Source of the DNA: JAFMJV01 sp963814315
GTDB lineage: Bacteria > Chloroflexota > Limnocylindria > Limnocylindrales > CSP1-4
DNA: 64,000 nt
Reading direction: 5' to 3'
NCBI GenBank assembly: GCA_963814315.1
Contig: CAWFCG010000003.1
Span: 248,001 to 312,000, forward strand
This document shows, piece by piece, positions 23,779 to 32,482 of this stretch (position 1 is the stretch's first letter; each line of letters opens with the position of its first letter). Made by a program: the position numbers and the translations under genes. The notes under the pieces were generated by a model. The model saw only the letters and a list, made by a program, of their open reading frames with translations, did not search any database and had not been told where the DNA came from.

Positions 23779-24520
23779 CCAGCACCTTGGTCAACTCGTG
23801 GCCGGCGCGGGAGCTGATGCGGCAGGCGACCTGCGCCTCGGCCACCGGCCAACAGCTCACGTCGATGGCGGTCCCCGGCAGGGCAGGTCGCAGGTAGCCG
23901 ATGCGATAGCAGTCGGGTGCGTCGAGTCGCTGTGCGGTCGGCATCCGCGCCAAGCCGTCCTGCACCATGTCCAGGTAGGCGGCGTTGTTCATGTGGCGCA
24001 TGGGATCGACATCGAGCGGGCGCACTCGTGTCGATAGGGCCGTGATCTCGGCGGCCGGCACCGGCAGTACGACCCGATCACGGGTGAAGGACTCGTAGGC
24101 CGAGAAGTACCGTGCGATCTCCGCGGGCACGCGGGCCGGTCGGCCGTCGTCGGTCAAGAGCACCCAGTCGGTATCGACGCTGGCAACCAGGTCGCCCGGC
24201 CCGGCGCCGGCGCTCGGATCGAAGCGCCGCATCTTCGAGTGCCGCCTTGCCCACACATGACGCCAGCCGGTGACCTCGGTGCTGACCGAGAGCGTGTCAC
24301 CGTACGTGATCGAACCCTTGATCGACACCGTCACGTTGCGCACCAGCCAGTTCATCGAACGGGTCAGGTACCAGTCGCGGTCGAAGCCCGCTTCCTCACT
24401 GTGGCGCCAGGCCATGTCCTGCGCGTAGCGCAGCAGGCCCGAGGGGCGCAGCCAGCCATCGGCATCGGCCTCATCGAAGCGGACGCGGTAGGGATGTTCG
24501 ATGCGTCGCAGTGGCTCCAC
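23753..24520 (-). CDS. Acyl-ACP thioesterase-like double hotdog protein
   Basis: A 255-residue protein of the plant/bacterial acyl-ACP thioesterase type, which releases fatty acids from ACP. The first hotdog has YRVRFDEADADGWLRPSGLLRYAQDMAWRH and the second has RVRPLDVDPMRHMNNAAYLDMVQDGL, which holds the family's conserved (N)-x-H-x-N-N segment. GTG start. It lies 9 bases after capD on the same strand, so it is probably the second gene of that unit. It could supply acyl chains for envelope lipids; a link to the NRPS/PKS genes is possible but unproven. Confidence 0.8.
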   Translation of the reverse strand: MEPLRRIEHPYRVRFDEADADGWLRPSGLLRYAQDMAWRHSEEAGFDRDWYLTRSMNWLVRNVTVSIKGSITYGDTLSVSTEVTGWRHVWARRHSKMRRFDPSAGAGPGDLVASVDTDWVLLTDDGRPARVPAEIARYFSAYESFTRDRVVLPVPAAEITALSTRVRPLDVDPMRHMNNAAYLDMVQDGLARMPTAQRLDAPDCYRIGYLRPALPGTAIDVSCWPVAEAQVACRISSRAGHELTKVLVSRSKPRA

Positions 24521-24529
24521 GCCACCAGT

Positions 24530-26668
24530 CTACGGTGCGGGCGTCGGCCGCCCTACCCCGGCACCCGCCGCCTCGATGCCACCCCGGATCGGAACCCCGA
24601 CCCAGCCCGGCTTGGCCAGAGGGTCGGGTCCCACCTCGATCGAGATGGCCCGCGAGCGCCGCCGCCACATCTCCTCTTCCTGGGACACGGACAGACGAAC
24701 GTACGCGTGCAGCGCCTCCGCGACGTCAGCGTCATGGTTGCCATCGGCGAGTGCCATGAGGCGACTGACCACCTCAAGGACGTCGGCCGGCGCCGTCTCG
24801 GACGAGGTCCGCAGCACCTTGGGGATCTCGGTCGGCTCCACGTGCTCCTGGTCATAGAAGAGCTCCTCGTGGAGCTTCTCACCCTTGCGCAGACCGGTGA
24901 TCAGGATGGGGACGCTGTCGGGGTCGCGACCGGCAAGGCGGGCCAGGTCTCGCGCAAGGTCGATGATCTTCACTGGCTCGCCCATGTCGAGCGCGAACAG
25001 GTCTCCGGGACGAGCCAGCGCGGCGGCGTCCAGGATGAGCCAGGCCGCCTCCGGGATGGTCATGAAGTACCGTGTCATCTCGGGATCGGTGATGGTCAGG
25101 GGCTCACCCTTCTGGAGCTGCTCCTGGAAGATGGGCACCACGCTGCCGTTCGACCCCAGCACGTTCCCGAAGCGCACCACGGCATAGGGTCGCTCCAACC
25201 GTCGGGCGGCCTCGACCACGATCATCTCGGCGACGCGCTTGCTGGCGCCCATCACGCTCGACGGCCACACGGCTTTGTCGGTCGAGACCAGGACGAAGTT
25301 CTCGACACCCGCGGATGCGGCGGCCTCGACCACCGACAGCGTCCCGCCCATGTTCACCTGGACGGCTTCCGATGGGTTGTCCTCCAGCATCGGCACATGC
25401 TTGTAGGCAGCCGCGTGGAGGACCACGTCAGGGCGCTCCCGATCGAAGAGGCGTTGCATGACGCTCCGGCTAGCGACGTTGGCGAGGTGGACCGTGACCT
25501 CGCCATTCGCCCAGGCGGCGCCGATGGCACGGCCCTGCGCCAGGCGCTCCTGCAGCTCGCGTTGCACGAGGTACAGGGCGCTCTCCGCTCGGTCCACCAG
25601 GATGGTCCGGCGCGGACCCAGGCTCAGGACCTGTCGGGCAAGCTCGGAGCCGATCGATCCGGCCGCCCCCGTGATCAACACGGTCCGGCCCTCGAAGACA
25701 TCCTGCACGGGGGAGGCGTGGCCCTCTGACGATGGACGTCTCAGCAGGTCCTCGACCCGCACCGCCCGAAGCCGCGACGTATCGAGTGTGCCATCGATGA
25801 GATCGGTGACCGGTGGCACCGTGCGGACCTCGAGCTTGAGCTCGAGCGCCTTCTCGACGATGCGCCGCACCGTCTCGCCCTGCGCGTTGGGCATGGTGAT
25901 GAGCAGGGCCTTGGCTCCAGTCTCCCTGACCGCCACCTCCAGCATGGGCAGACCACCGAAGACCTCAAGACCCAGGACGCGACCGCCCACCAGGTCGGGA
26001 TCGTCGTCGAGGAACCCCACTGGCACCATGCCGGCATCGCGCTCACGCATGCCGGAGCGGGCGATGAGGGTGCCGGCCCAGCCTGCGCCGTACAGGAGGG
26101 TGCGAGTACGTTTTGGCGTCCGCCCGCCAGTGCTCGTGTGGATCTCCGATGCCGCCCGGATGGCGAAGCGCGTACTGGCGAGGATGGCGAAGGTCAGGAA
26201 CATCTCAGCGACCCAGAACGAGAACGCCGGCACCCCGCTCACGGCGCCTGGACCGATCAGCCAGGCTCCCACCACGATGGCATAGGCCAGCAGACTCCCC
26301 GAGACGACACAAAGCACGATCCGGAACATGTCGCGCACGCTGGCGAAGCGCCACGAGTGTCGGTAGAGACCCAGCTGGATATCGACCACGATGCGTGTCG
26401 CCACGATGATGCCGAGGATCCATAGGTACATCCCCACCAGGTCGGCGTCGGGCACCGCATTCGCGGAGATGCCGAGTGCGACCAGCCCTGCCAGCGCGAT
26501 GCCGATGGTGTCAACGACGAACAGGTGACGGGAACGCACCCGCAACGCGACGGTCTTCAGTCGGTTGGCCAGACGGCCATGAGGACTGGGCAGCAGGCGA
26601 TGCCTGGCACGCCTTGTGACCGACGTCACTTGATCCCCCATGGTCTTCAGGTCGCGACTGACCGCCAT
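24530..26668 (-). CDS. Membrane nucleoside-diphosphate sugar dehydratase (CapD/WbpM type)
   Basis: A 712-residue membrane enzyme. Residues about 45-170 hold four transmembrane helices (LFVVDTIGIALAGLVALGI and others). A first Rossmann-like region follows (TLLYGAGWAGTLIARS), then the SDR dehydratase domain from about 335 with TVLITGAAGSIGSEL, YKHVPMLEDNP, VLVSTDKAVWPSSVMGASKR and VRFGNVLGSNGSV. Proteins of this plan convert UDP-GlcNAc to a UDP-4-keto-6-deoxy sugar, the first step to bacillosamine- or FucNAc-type sugars. The MGASKR motif carries the family's catalytic Lys in place of the SDR YxxxK. Start ATG has GGAGGAGG. It is divergent from the NRPS at 27265 and precedes the thioesterase. Confidence 0.92.
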   Translation of the reverse strand: MAVSRDLKTMGDQVTSVTRRARHRLLPSPHGRLANRLKTVALRVRSRHLFVVDTIGIALAGLVALGISANAVPDADLVGMYLWILGIIVATRIVVDIQLGLYRHSWRFASVRDMFRIVLCVVSGSLLAYAIVVGAWLIGPGAVSGVPAFSFWVAEMFLTFAILASTRFAIRAASEIHTSTGGRTPKRTRTLLYGAGWAGTLIARSGMRERDAGMVPVGFLDDDPDLVGGRVLGLEVFGGLPMLEVAVRETGAKALLITMPNAQGETVRRIVEKALELKLEVRTVPPVTDLIDGTLDTSRLRAVRVEDLLRRPSSEGHASPVQDVFEGRTVLITGAAGSIGSELARQVLSLGPRRTILVDRAESALYLVQRELQERLAQGRAIGAAWANGEVTVHLANVASRSVMQRLFDRERPDVVLHAAAYKHVPMLEDNPSEAVQVNMGGTLSVVEAAASAGVENFVLVSTDKAVWPSSVMGASKRVAEMIVVEAARRLERPYAVVRFGNVLGSNGSVVPIFQEQLQKGEPLTITDPEMTRYFMTIPEAAWLILDAAALARPGDLFALDMGEPVKIIDLARDLARLAGRDPDSVPILITGLRKGEKLHEELFYDQEHVEPTEIPKVLRTSSETAPADVLEVVSRLMALADGNHDADVAEALHAYVRLSVSQEEEMWRRRSRAISIEVGPDPLAKPGWVGVPIRGGIEAAGAGVGRPTPAP

Positions 26669-27145
26669 GCATCCTCCTCCTCATCGTGGCCGGTCCTCCC
26701 CATGCCCGAAAACACCGTCTACGGGTAGACCAAAGAGACCGACACGCGCTATACAGTTGCCAGACCACATTTCCGTCCCATCGACCGAAGCGATGGCAGG
26801 ATCGCTATAGCGAGGCGGATCAGGCCCATGAGGATAGCCCGGATGGCCCCCCGGTACCAGTACCAAGGTCCCTTCCGATCTTCGAACTGGTGCCTCCGGA
26901 CACCATCGGCAACTGATCGCCAAGCATCAATCCTACCTACGTCTCTGGGTTGCCCCGATCTGGTCCCGGTTCGCGCGCCAGGGCACCGTCGGCTGGGATG
27001 GGACTCGTTGTCGCGAGACAACGAAACGGGCAAGGGCCCGAAAGCCGTGGCCGTCGGCGCAGCTAGAATGGCCGCCCACGCGTCGAGAAGTCCCAACGAT
27101 GCGTGGCCGGTGTGCAGGCGGGAGACGAACGATGCCGAGCGACCG
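26669..27145. other. Divergent intergenic region with structured leader candidate
   Basis: Region between capD (minus) and the NRPS (plus). It contains a perfect 7-bp GNRA-capped hairpin at 27006-27023 (CGTTGTC-GCGA-GACAACG). It is followed by GAAACGGGCAAGGGCCCGAAAG and, at about 27055-27070, GGCGCAGCTAGAATGGCC. This is vaguely reminiscent of GEMM/c-di-GMP riboswitch sequences (GGGCAA... then GCGCAAAGC), but the match is incomplete. No other gene is seen. Confidence 0.3.
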
Positions 27146-27268
27146 ATGATGTCCAACGCGCTGATCCCGATCAAGGACGGTCTTCCCACCATGCTGGCAG
27201 CAGACGATCCGACCCGAAGAGACCGCTATCCCGTGCGTCACCCGCTATCTCAGGGGTCGGGCGCGTGA
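27146..27268 (+). CDS. Candidate 40-residue ORF overlapping the NRPS start
   Basis: An ATG-started ORF of 40 codons (begins MMSNALIPIKDGLPTMLAAD) whose TGA overlaps the GTG of the NRPS (GTGA). The start resembles the VxxVIPxKDGxP opening of GT2 glycosyltransferases, so it may be a truncated remnant. It could also serve as a translational coupling peptide. No strong ribosome binding site. Low confidence. Confidence 0.3.
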   Translation: MMSNALIPIKDGLPTMLAADDPTRRDRYPVRHPLSQGSGA

Positions 27269-30200
27269 CTGACCAAGCGGGCTCCTCGTCCGGCACATCC
27301 GCGGCCGTCGATCGTGTCGAACGACTGGTCAACGAGCAGCTCCGCATCATGGAGAAGCAGCTCGACCTGATGCGGTCGCTCGAGGTGGCGCACGACGCCG
27401 CCCCGAGCGACAGACGCCTACCCATCACCGACGCGCAGCGCGATGTCTGGATCATGTGCCAGCTGAGTGCCGAGGGCTCGGCCGCCTACGATCTCTCCAA
27501 TACGCTGAGCCTGAAAGGTGACCTGAACGTCGAGGCCCTGCACGAGTCGCTGAAGCGCGTGGTCGAGAGGCACGGATCCTTGCGGACGACGTTCGATGCC
27601 ACAGGCGATCACCAAATCGTGCATCGGACCCTGGACGTCGAGCTTCCGGTCATCGACCTATCGGACGGCGCAGACCCCGATCGCGCTCGGAAGCTGGCTG
27701 CGATCCTTGAGTCCGAACTGACGATCGCGTACGACCTGGTCGAGGGCCCACTGTTCCGCTTCACGCTGATCCGGCTTGGAGAGTCTGAGCACACGCTTGC
27801 CCTGTCGGCGCATCACCTGGTCTGCGATGGCTGGAGCTTTGGGGTCATGCAGCGAGATCTGGGTGCCATCTACTCCAGCCTCGTCGGCGGACGGCTTACG
27901 TCCTTCGATGATGCCACCCAGTTCGCCGAATATGCGGCCTGGCAGGCAGAACAAAGCACTGGATCGGAGCCGTTCTGGCTGCAGCTGTACCGGGACCCGC
28001 CGGTGCAACTCGATCTCTCGACGGACAAGGCTCGGCCGCCGGTCCGAAGCTTCGAGTATGGGACTGAGCGCGTGGCGATTGGCGAGGACCTGCTCACGTC
28101 ACTGCGGGACTTCGCTGTCGCCCAGGGCGTGTCGCTCTTCGTCGTGCTGCTTGCGGCTTGGGAGATCCTCCTTCACCGACTGTCCGGCCAGTCCGAGTTC
28201 GCCAGCGGCGTGTATGTGGCAGGCCAGGCATCCATGGGTGCCCGGGATCTGGTGGGCCTGTGTGCGAATTTCCTGCCATTGCGCGTCCACGTAACACCCG
28301 AAGAGTCCCTGTCGGACTACCTGAGGCGATCGACGCAACGCGCATTCGATGCCTTCGACCATCAGCACTATGCCGTCGGGAAGCTCGCCTCAGCGCTTGG
28401 CTTGCCACGTGATGCCAGTCGCCCCACGCTCGTTTCCACCGTCATCACCCTGGAGACACCGACATCGGGCATTCATTTTGAGGGCCTCAAGTCCGTCGAC
28501 ACGAGCAGCGGCCGTCAGTTCGGCGCCTTCGACTTCGAGGCATACCTCACCGAGTCGGAGGCCGACCTGATGGTCGACTTCCAGTATTCCCGCTCGCTCT
28601 TCGACTCCGTCACGATCAGGCGGTGGGTCGGCTACTACATTCATCTGCTGCAGCAGATGACCTCCGCGGCCGACAGGCCCGTCTCCGATCTGCGGCTGCT
28701 TGATCACGCCGAGAGCCGTGAGGTCCTGCTCACGTGGAACGACACTGATGCCCCTGTCCCGGACCGAACGACCCACGAGCTGTTCGAGCGTCAGGCAGCT
28801 CGACACTCGGACGACGTGGCCATCCGAACGTCTAGCGCAGCAATGACCTACGGCGAGCTGAACGCCAGGGCCAACCAGCTGGCCCGCCACCTCCGCGGTC
28901 TTGGAGTCGAGCCGGGCCGCTTGGTGGGGGTCCACGTCGAGCGGTCGCCGGACATGCTGGTGGCGCTGCTGGCGGTCCACAAGGCCGGCGGGGCCTACGT
29001 TCCGCTCGATCCGCTCTTCCCTGAAGAACGCCTGACGATGATCGCCGCGGATGCGGGACTGCACGTGCTCCTGACACAGGAGGCGCTGGTCGGCGCGGTG
29101 GTGGCCGAAGGTGCGGTCGACGTGGCGCTCGACCGCGACGCGGAGCTGATCGCCGGACATGATGCTTCGGACCTGGGGTTCACGGTGCGCCCGACCGACC
29201 TTGCCTATGTGATTTACACATCGGGATCGACGGGTCGGCCCAAGGGCGTCGAAGTCGAACACCTCGGGCTCACCAATCTCCTGGAATCGATGCGGCACCG
29301 TCCCGGGCTCGACGCCGATGACGTCATGCTTGCCGTGACAACGATGTCCTTCGACATCGCCGCCCTGGAACTGTTCCTGCCGCTCATCGTGGGCGCTACG
29401 GTGGTCGTTGCCGTTGACGAGGAAGCTGTCGATGCCCTCTGGTTGCGTGAACGGCTCGCGGCCGGGGACATCACCGTGATGCAGGCGACCCCGGCGACAT
29501 GGCAACTCCTCCTGGATGTCGGATGGACCGGTACTGCCGGTCTCAAGGCCTTGTGCGGTGGAGAGGCATTGAGTCAGGAGCTGGCCGCAACCCTCGGCGC
29601 GCGCGTCGCATCGCTGTGGAACATGTACGGGCCGACCGAGACGACCATCTGGTCCTCGGTGAGCGAAGTAGGGCAGTACGGCAGGCCGGTGTCGATCGGT
29701 CAGCCGATCGCGAATACCGAACTCCATGTGCTCGACCCAACGCTCCAACTGCAGCCACTGGGAGTTCCGGGTGAGCTGTACATCGGGGGCATGGGACTGG
29801 CGCGCGGCTATCGCAACCAGCCAGACCTCACCGTGGAACGGTTCATCACAAGTCAGATCGACGGCGAGCCAGCCCGACGGCTGTACCGCACGGGCGACGT
29901 CGTGCGGCGGTTGCGCGATGGCCAGATCGAGTACCTCGGTAGGACTGATTTCCAGGTCAAGATCCGTGGCTTCCGCATCGAGCTCGGTGAGATCGAGACG
30001 GTCCTTGGACGTCACCCAGACATCAAGGAGTGCGCCGTCGTCGCGCGCGACGGGGGCGGTGGCTCCAAGCGTCTGGTGGCCTACGTCGTGCCGGCCCACG
30101 AGCGTCCTGGTGGTGTCTCCACGTTGCGCGCTTACTTGCATGAGACGCTCCCCGACTACATGGTCCCAGCCCTGTTCGTTGTGATCGACGCGTTCCCGCT

Positions 30201-31833
30201 GACCGCCAATAGGAAAGTCGATCGGGCCCGACTGCCCGATCCCGACGGCCAGCGGCCGGACTTGGCGACGGAGCTGGTCGGGCCCAGGACGGAGAACGAG
30301 ACCCGCCTTGCTCGTATCTGGGAAGAGCTCCTTGGGGTGCAGTTGGTCGGGGTCGAGGACAACTTCTTCGACCTGGGGGGCGACTCGCTGCTGGCATTGC
30401 GTAGCATCGTGCGGGCGAACGGTGTGGGTATGAACCTGGCCCCGATCTCGATCTTCCGGCACCAGACGATCGCCGAGCTGGCGCAAGCAGCCGAAGCCGT
30501 CGGCCAGTCCGGCTCCGCTGACCAGGAGGTGGTGACCGGTCCCACGCCCCTCACTCCGGCGCAGCTCAGGTTCCTCAACGAGCGGCACACGCCTGACCCG
30601 CACCAATGGAACGTCTCGACATTGGTCTACGCCGAGCGCCTGTCCAAGAGCGCGCTGAAGTCTGCTGTCGAAGCCCTCGTCTGGCACCACGACGCCCTCC
30701 GTCTCCGACTGTGGCAGGAAGATGGTCGCTGGCGACAGGAGATCGCCGCACCATCAGGCGAGATCCCATTCGAGTCGCACGACCTCTCAGGTCTGTCGAC
30801 GCCTGCGCGCAGAGCAGCGATCGAACGTATCTGTTCGCGGCTGCAGGAGAGCTTCGAGCTGGCACAAGGGCCCCTGCTGAGGGTGGCCCATTTCGACTGC
30901 GGTTCCGACCAGCCCGACCGGCTCTTCGTGACGATCCACCACTTCGCCGTCGACGGTCTGACCTTCCCGGTATTCTGGGAAGACCTTGAGCAGGCCTACC
31001 AGCAGGCCGCCGAGGGCAACAACGTTTCGCTTCCGCCCAAGACGACGCCGTTCCGCGCCTGGGCCATGCAGCTCGAGGACCTGGTGCAGACGCAGCGGGT
31101 CGTCGGCACCGTGGAGGAGTGGGTGCGGCTGCCCTGGAACGAGGTCGCCAGGCTGCCGGCGGACTTCGAGACCCGGCCGGGTGACAACACCAACGATTCC
31201 ACGGCCGCGCTGGCGCTGGAACTCAGCGCCCAGGACACCCAGCGACTGCTGGACAGCCGTTTCCAGCCGGCGCACGTGATCATCACCGCACTTGCCCGCT
31301 GCCTCAGCAGCTGGACCTCTTCGCGGACGGTCCTGGTCGACGTGCTGAGCCACGGTCGAGACGCTGTGCTGGATGGCGTCAACCTCTCAAGGACGGTCGG
31401 TTTCACACTCTCGTACAACCCGCTCGTGCTCAGTCATCCGACGTGGCATGGGACCTCGCAGACCCTCGGCTCGATCGTCGACCAGATCGACCGGGGACCG
31501 GAGGGGTTCACCTTCGAACTGCTGCGCTTCCTGGCGCGAGACCAAGGGCTGCGCGATCGACTCAGCGAGTTGCCGAGGGCGGAGTTGCTGTTCAACTATG
31601 CCGGTAGCGAGGCCGGCCTGGGTGACGATGCGCTGTGGCGACCGGCCACGGAGCCGACCGGAGACGAAGAAAGCCCGCGCGGAACCCGGCAATACCCCGT
31701 CGCAGTGCGAGCGACGCTGACGCCGAACCTCCTGCTGACGTTTGTCTACAGCACCCGCTTGCACACGGCCGCGACCATCGAGGCCAAGGTGGCTGAGGTC
31801 GCGGCGTCGATCCGGGGGCTCCTGGGAGCGTAG
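27265..31833 (+). CDS. NRPS, C-A(Gly)-T-E* with N-terminal docking helix
   Basis: A 1522-residue peptide synthetase. Order: a predicted docking helix at about 15-40 (NEQLRIMEKQLDLMRS); condensation domain about 48-480 with HHLVCDGWS at 183; adenylation domain about 490-1000 (IYTSGSTGRPKGV, NMYGPTETT, LTANRKVDR); carrier Ser1041 (LGGDSLL); and a terminal epimerization-like domain about 1105-1515 with HHFAVDGLTF at 1225. The adenylation pocket reads DILQLGMIWK, very close to the glycine code of DhbF-type modules. Glycine has no chiral centre, and the E-like domain has LSHGRD instead of EGHGRE, so true epimerization is unlikely. No thioesterase or reductase. I choose GTG 27265, which follows CAGGGG and begins just before the docking helix. 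It converges on the sugar transferase with a 4-base gap. Confidence 0.92.
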   Translation: MTDQAGSSSGTSAAVDRVERLVNEQLRIMEKQLDLMRSLEVAHDAAPSDRRLPITDAQRDVWIMCQLSAEGSAAYDLSNTLSLKGDLNVEALHESLKRVVERHGSLRTTFDATGDHQIVHRTLDVELPVIDLSDGADPDRARKLAAILESELTIAYDLVEGPLFRFTLIRLGESEHTLALSAHHLVCDGWSFGVMQRDLGAIYSSLVGGRLTSFDDATQFAEYAAWQAEQSTGSEPFWLQLYRDPPVQLDLSTDKARPPVRSFEYGTERVAIGEDLLTSLRDFAVAQGVSLFVVLLAAWEILLHRLSGQSEFASGVYVAGQASMGARDLVGLCANFLPLRVHVTPEESLSDYLRRSTQRAFDAFDHQHYAVGKLASALGLPRDASRPTLVSTVITLETPTSGIHFEGLKSVDTSSGRQFGAFDFEAYLTESEADLMVDFQYSRSLFDSVTIRRWVGYYIHLLQQMTSAADRPVSDLRLLDHAESREVLLTWNDTDAPVPDRTTHELFERQAARHSDDVAIRTSSAAMTYGELNARANQLARHLRGLGVEPGRLVGVHVERSPDMLVALLAVHKAGGAYVPLDPLFPEERLTMIAADAGLHVLLTQEALVGAVVAEGAVDVALDRDAELIAGHDASDLGFTVRPTDLAYVIYTSGSTGRPKGVEVEHLGLTNLLESMRHRPGLDADDVMLAVTTMSFDIAALELFLPLIVGATVVVAVDEEAVDALWLRERLAAGDITVMQATPATWQLLLDVGWTGTAGLKALCGGEALSQELAATLGARVASLWNMYGPTETTIWSSVSEVGQYGRPVSIGQPIANTELHVLDPTLQLQPLGVPGELYIGGMGLARGYRNQPDLTVERFITSQIDGEPARRLYRTGDVVRRLRDGQIEYLGRTDFQVKIRGFRIELGEIETVLGRHPDIKECAVVARDGGGGSKRLVAYVVPAHERPGGVSTLRAYLHETLPDYMVPALFVVIDAFPLTANRKVDRARLPDPDGQRPDLATELVGPRTENETRLARIWEELLGVQLVGVEDNFFDLGGDSLLALRSIVRANGVGMNLAPISIFRHQTIAELAQAAEAVGQSGSADQEVVTGPTPLTPAQLRFLNERHTPDPHQWNVSTLVYAERLSKSALKSAVEALVWHHDALRLRLWQEDGRWRQEIAAPSGEIPFESHDLSGLSTPARRAAIERICSRLQESFELAQGPLLRVAHFDCGSDQPDRLFVTIHHFAVDGLTFPVFWEDLEQAYQQAAEGNNVSLPPKTTPFRAWAMQLEDLVQTQRVVGTVEEWVRLPWNEVARLPADFETRPGDNTNDSTAALALELSAQDTQRLLDSRFQPAHVIITALARCLSSWTSSRTVLVDVLSHGRDAVLDGVNLSRTVGFTLSYNPLVLSHPTWHGTSQTLGSIVDQIDRGPEGFTFELLRFLARDQGLRDRLSELPRAELLFNYAGSEAGLGDDALWRPATEPTGDEESPRGTRQYPVAVRATLTPNLLLTFVYSTRLHTAATIEAKVAEVAASIRGLLGA

Positions 31834-31837
31834 CTGC

Positions 31838-32482
31838 TCAGTCGGGCGGTGCCTCGGTACCCATGAATTCGGGCATGTCATCCTCATCGCTGTGGCGAAC
31901 GCCCTCGCGCGAGACGACGACCTTGACGGTGCGGTAGAGGATGCCGACGTCCATGCGCAGGTCGTGATCCTCGACGTACTGCACGTCGAGGTCGAACTTC
32001 TGTTCCCACGTCAGTGCGTTGCGGCCGCCGACCTGCGCCAGTCCCGTGACTCCGGGCCGGACATCGTGACGGCGCATCTGCTCGGGCGTGTAGCGCGGGA
32101 GATACTGCATCATCAAGGGCCGCGGTCCGACCAGGCTCATATCGCCTCGCAGGACGTTCCACAGCTCAGGCAGCTCATCCAGGCTGAGGGAGCGTAGTCG
32201 GCGACCGAATGGCGGGGTCCGCTCCGACTCGGTGATCAACTCACCGCTCGTGTCGGTGGTGTTGTGCATGGTGCGGAACTTGCAGATGGTGAAGGGCCGG
32301 CCGTGGAGTCCGGGACGTTGCTGGCGGTAGATCACCGGGCTGCCCAGCTTCAGCCGCACGGCGATAGCGATGGCAAGGATGAGCGGCGAGAGCACCACCA
32401 GCGCAGGGCCCGCGATAGCGACATCGAATAGTCGCTTGGCGGCGTCACCCGCCGCTGATGGTCGACGCCGTCGTCGGCTCAT
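31838..32482 (-). CDS. Phosphoglycosyl transferase (bacterial sugar transferase, PglC-like)
   Basis: A 214-residue monotopic phosphoglycosyl transferase that moves a sugar-1-phosphate from a nucleotide sugar to undecaprenyl phosphate, the initiating step of surface glycan assembly. It has the basic N-terminus, KRLFDVAIAG, a re-entrant hydrophobic helix (ALVVLSPLILAIAIAV), GSPVIYRQQRPGLHGRPF, KFRTM, the catalytic-region SLDELPELWNVLRGDMSLVGPR, and VRPGVTGLAQVGGRN. The short form lacks the extra membrane helices of WbaP/WcaJ. ATG 32482 overlaps the PKS stop (ATGA), so it is translated directly after the PKS. A degraded relative lies at 10157-10490. Confidence 0.92.
   Translation of the reverse strand: MSRRRRRPSAAGDAAKRLFDVAIAGPALVVLSPLILAIAIAVRLKLGSPVIYRQQRPGLHGRPFTICKFRTMHNTTDTSGELITESERTPPFGRRLRSLSLDELPELWNVLRGDMSLVGPRPLMMQYLPRYTPEQMRRHDVRPGVTGLAQVGGRNALTWEQKFDLDVQYVEDHDLRMDVGILYRTVKVVVSREGVRHSDEDDMPEFMGTEAPPD

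Noticed and set aside
28390..30690. Long minus-strand open frame (766 codons) opposite the glycine NRPS
   Set aside because: It lies entirely inside the C and A domains on the other strand and shows no family motif.
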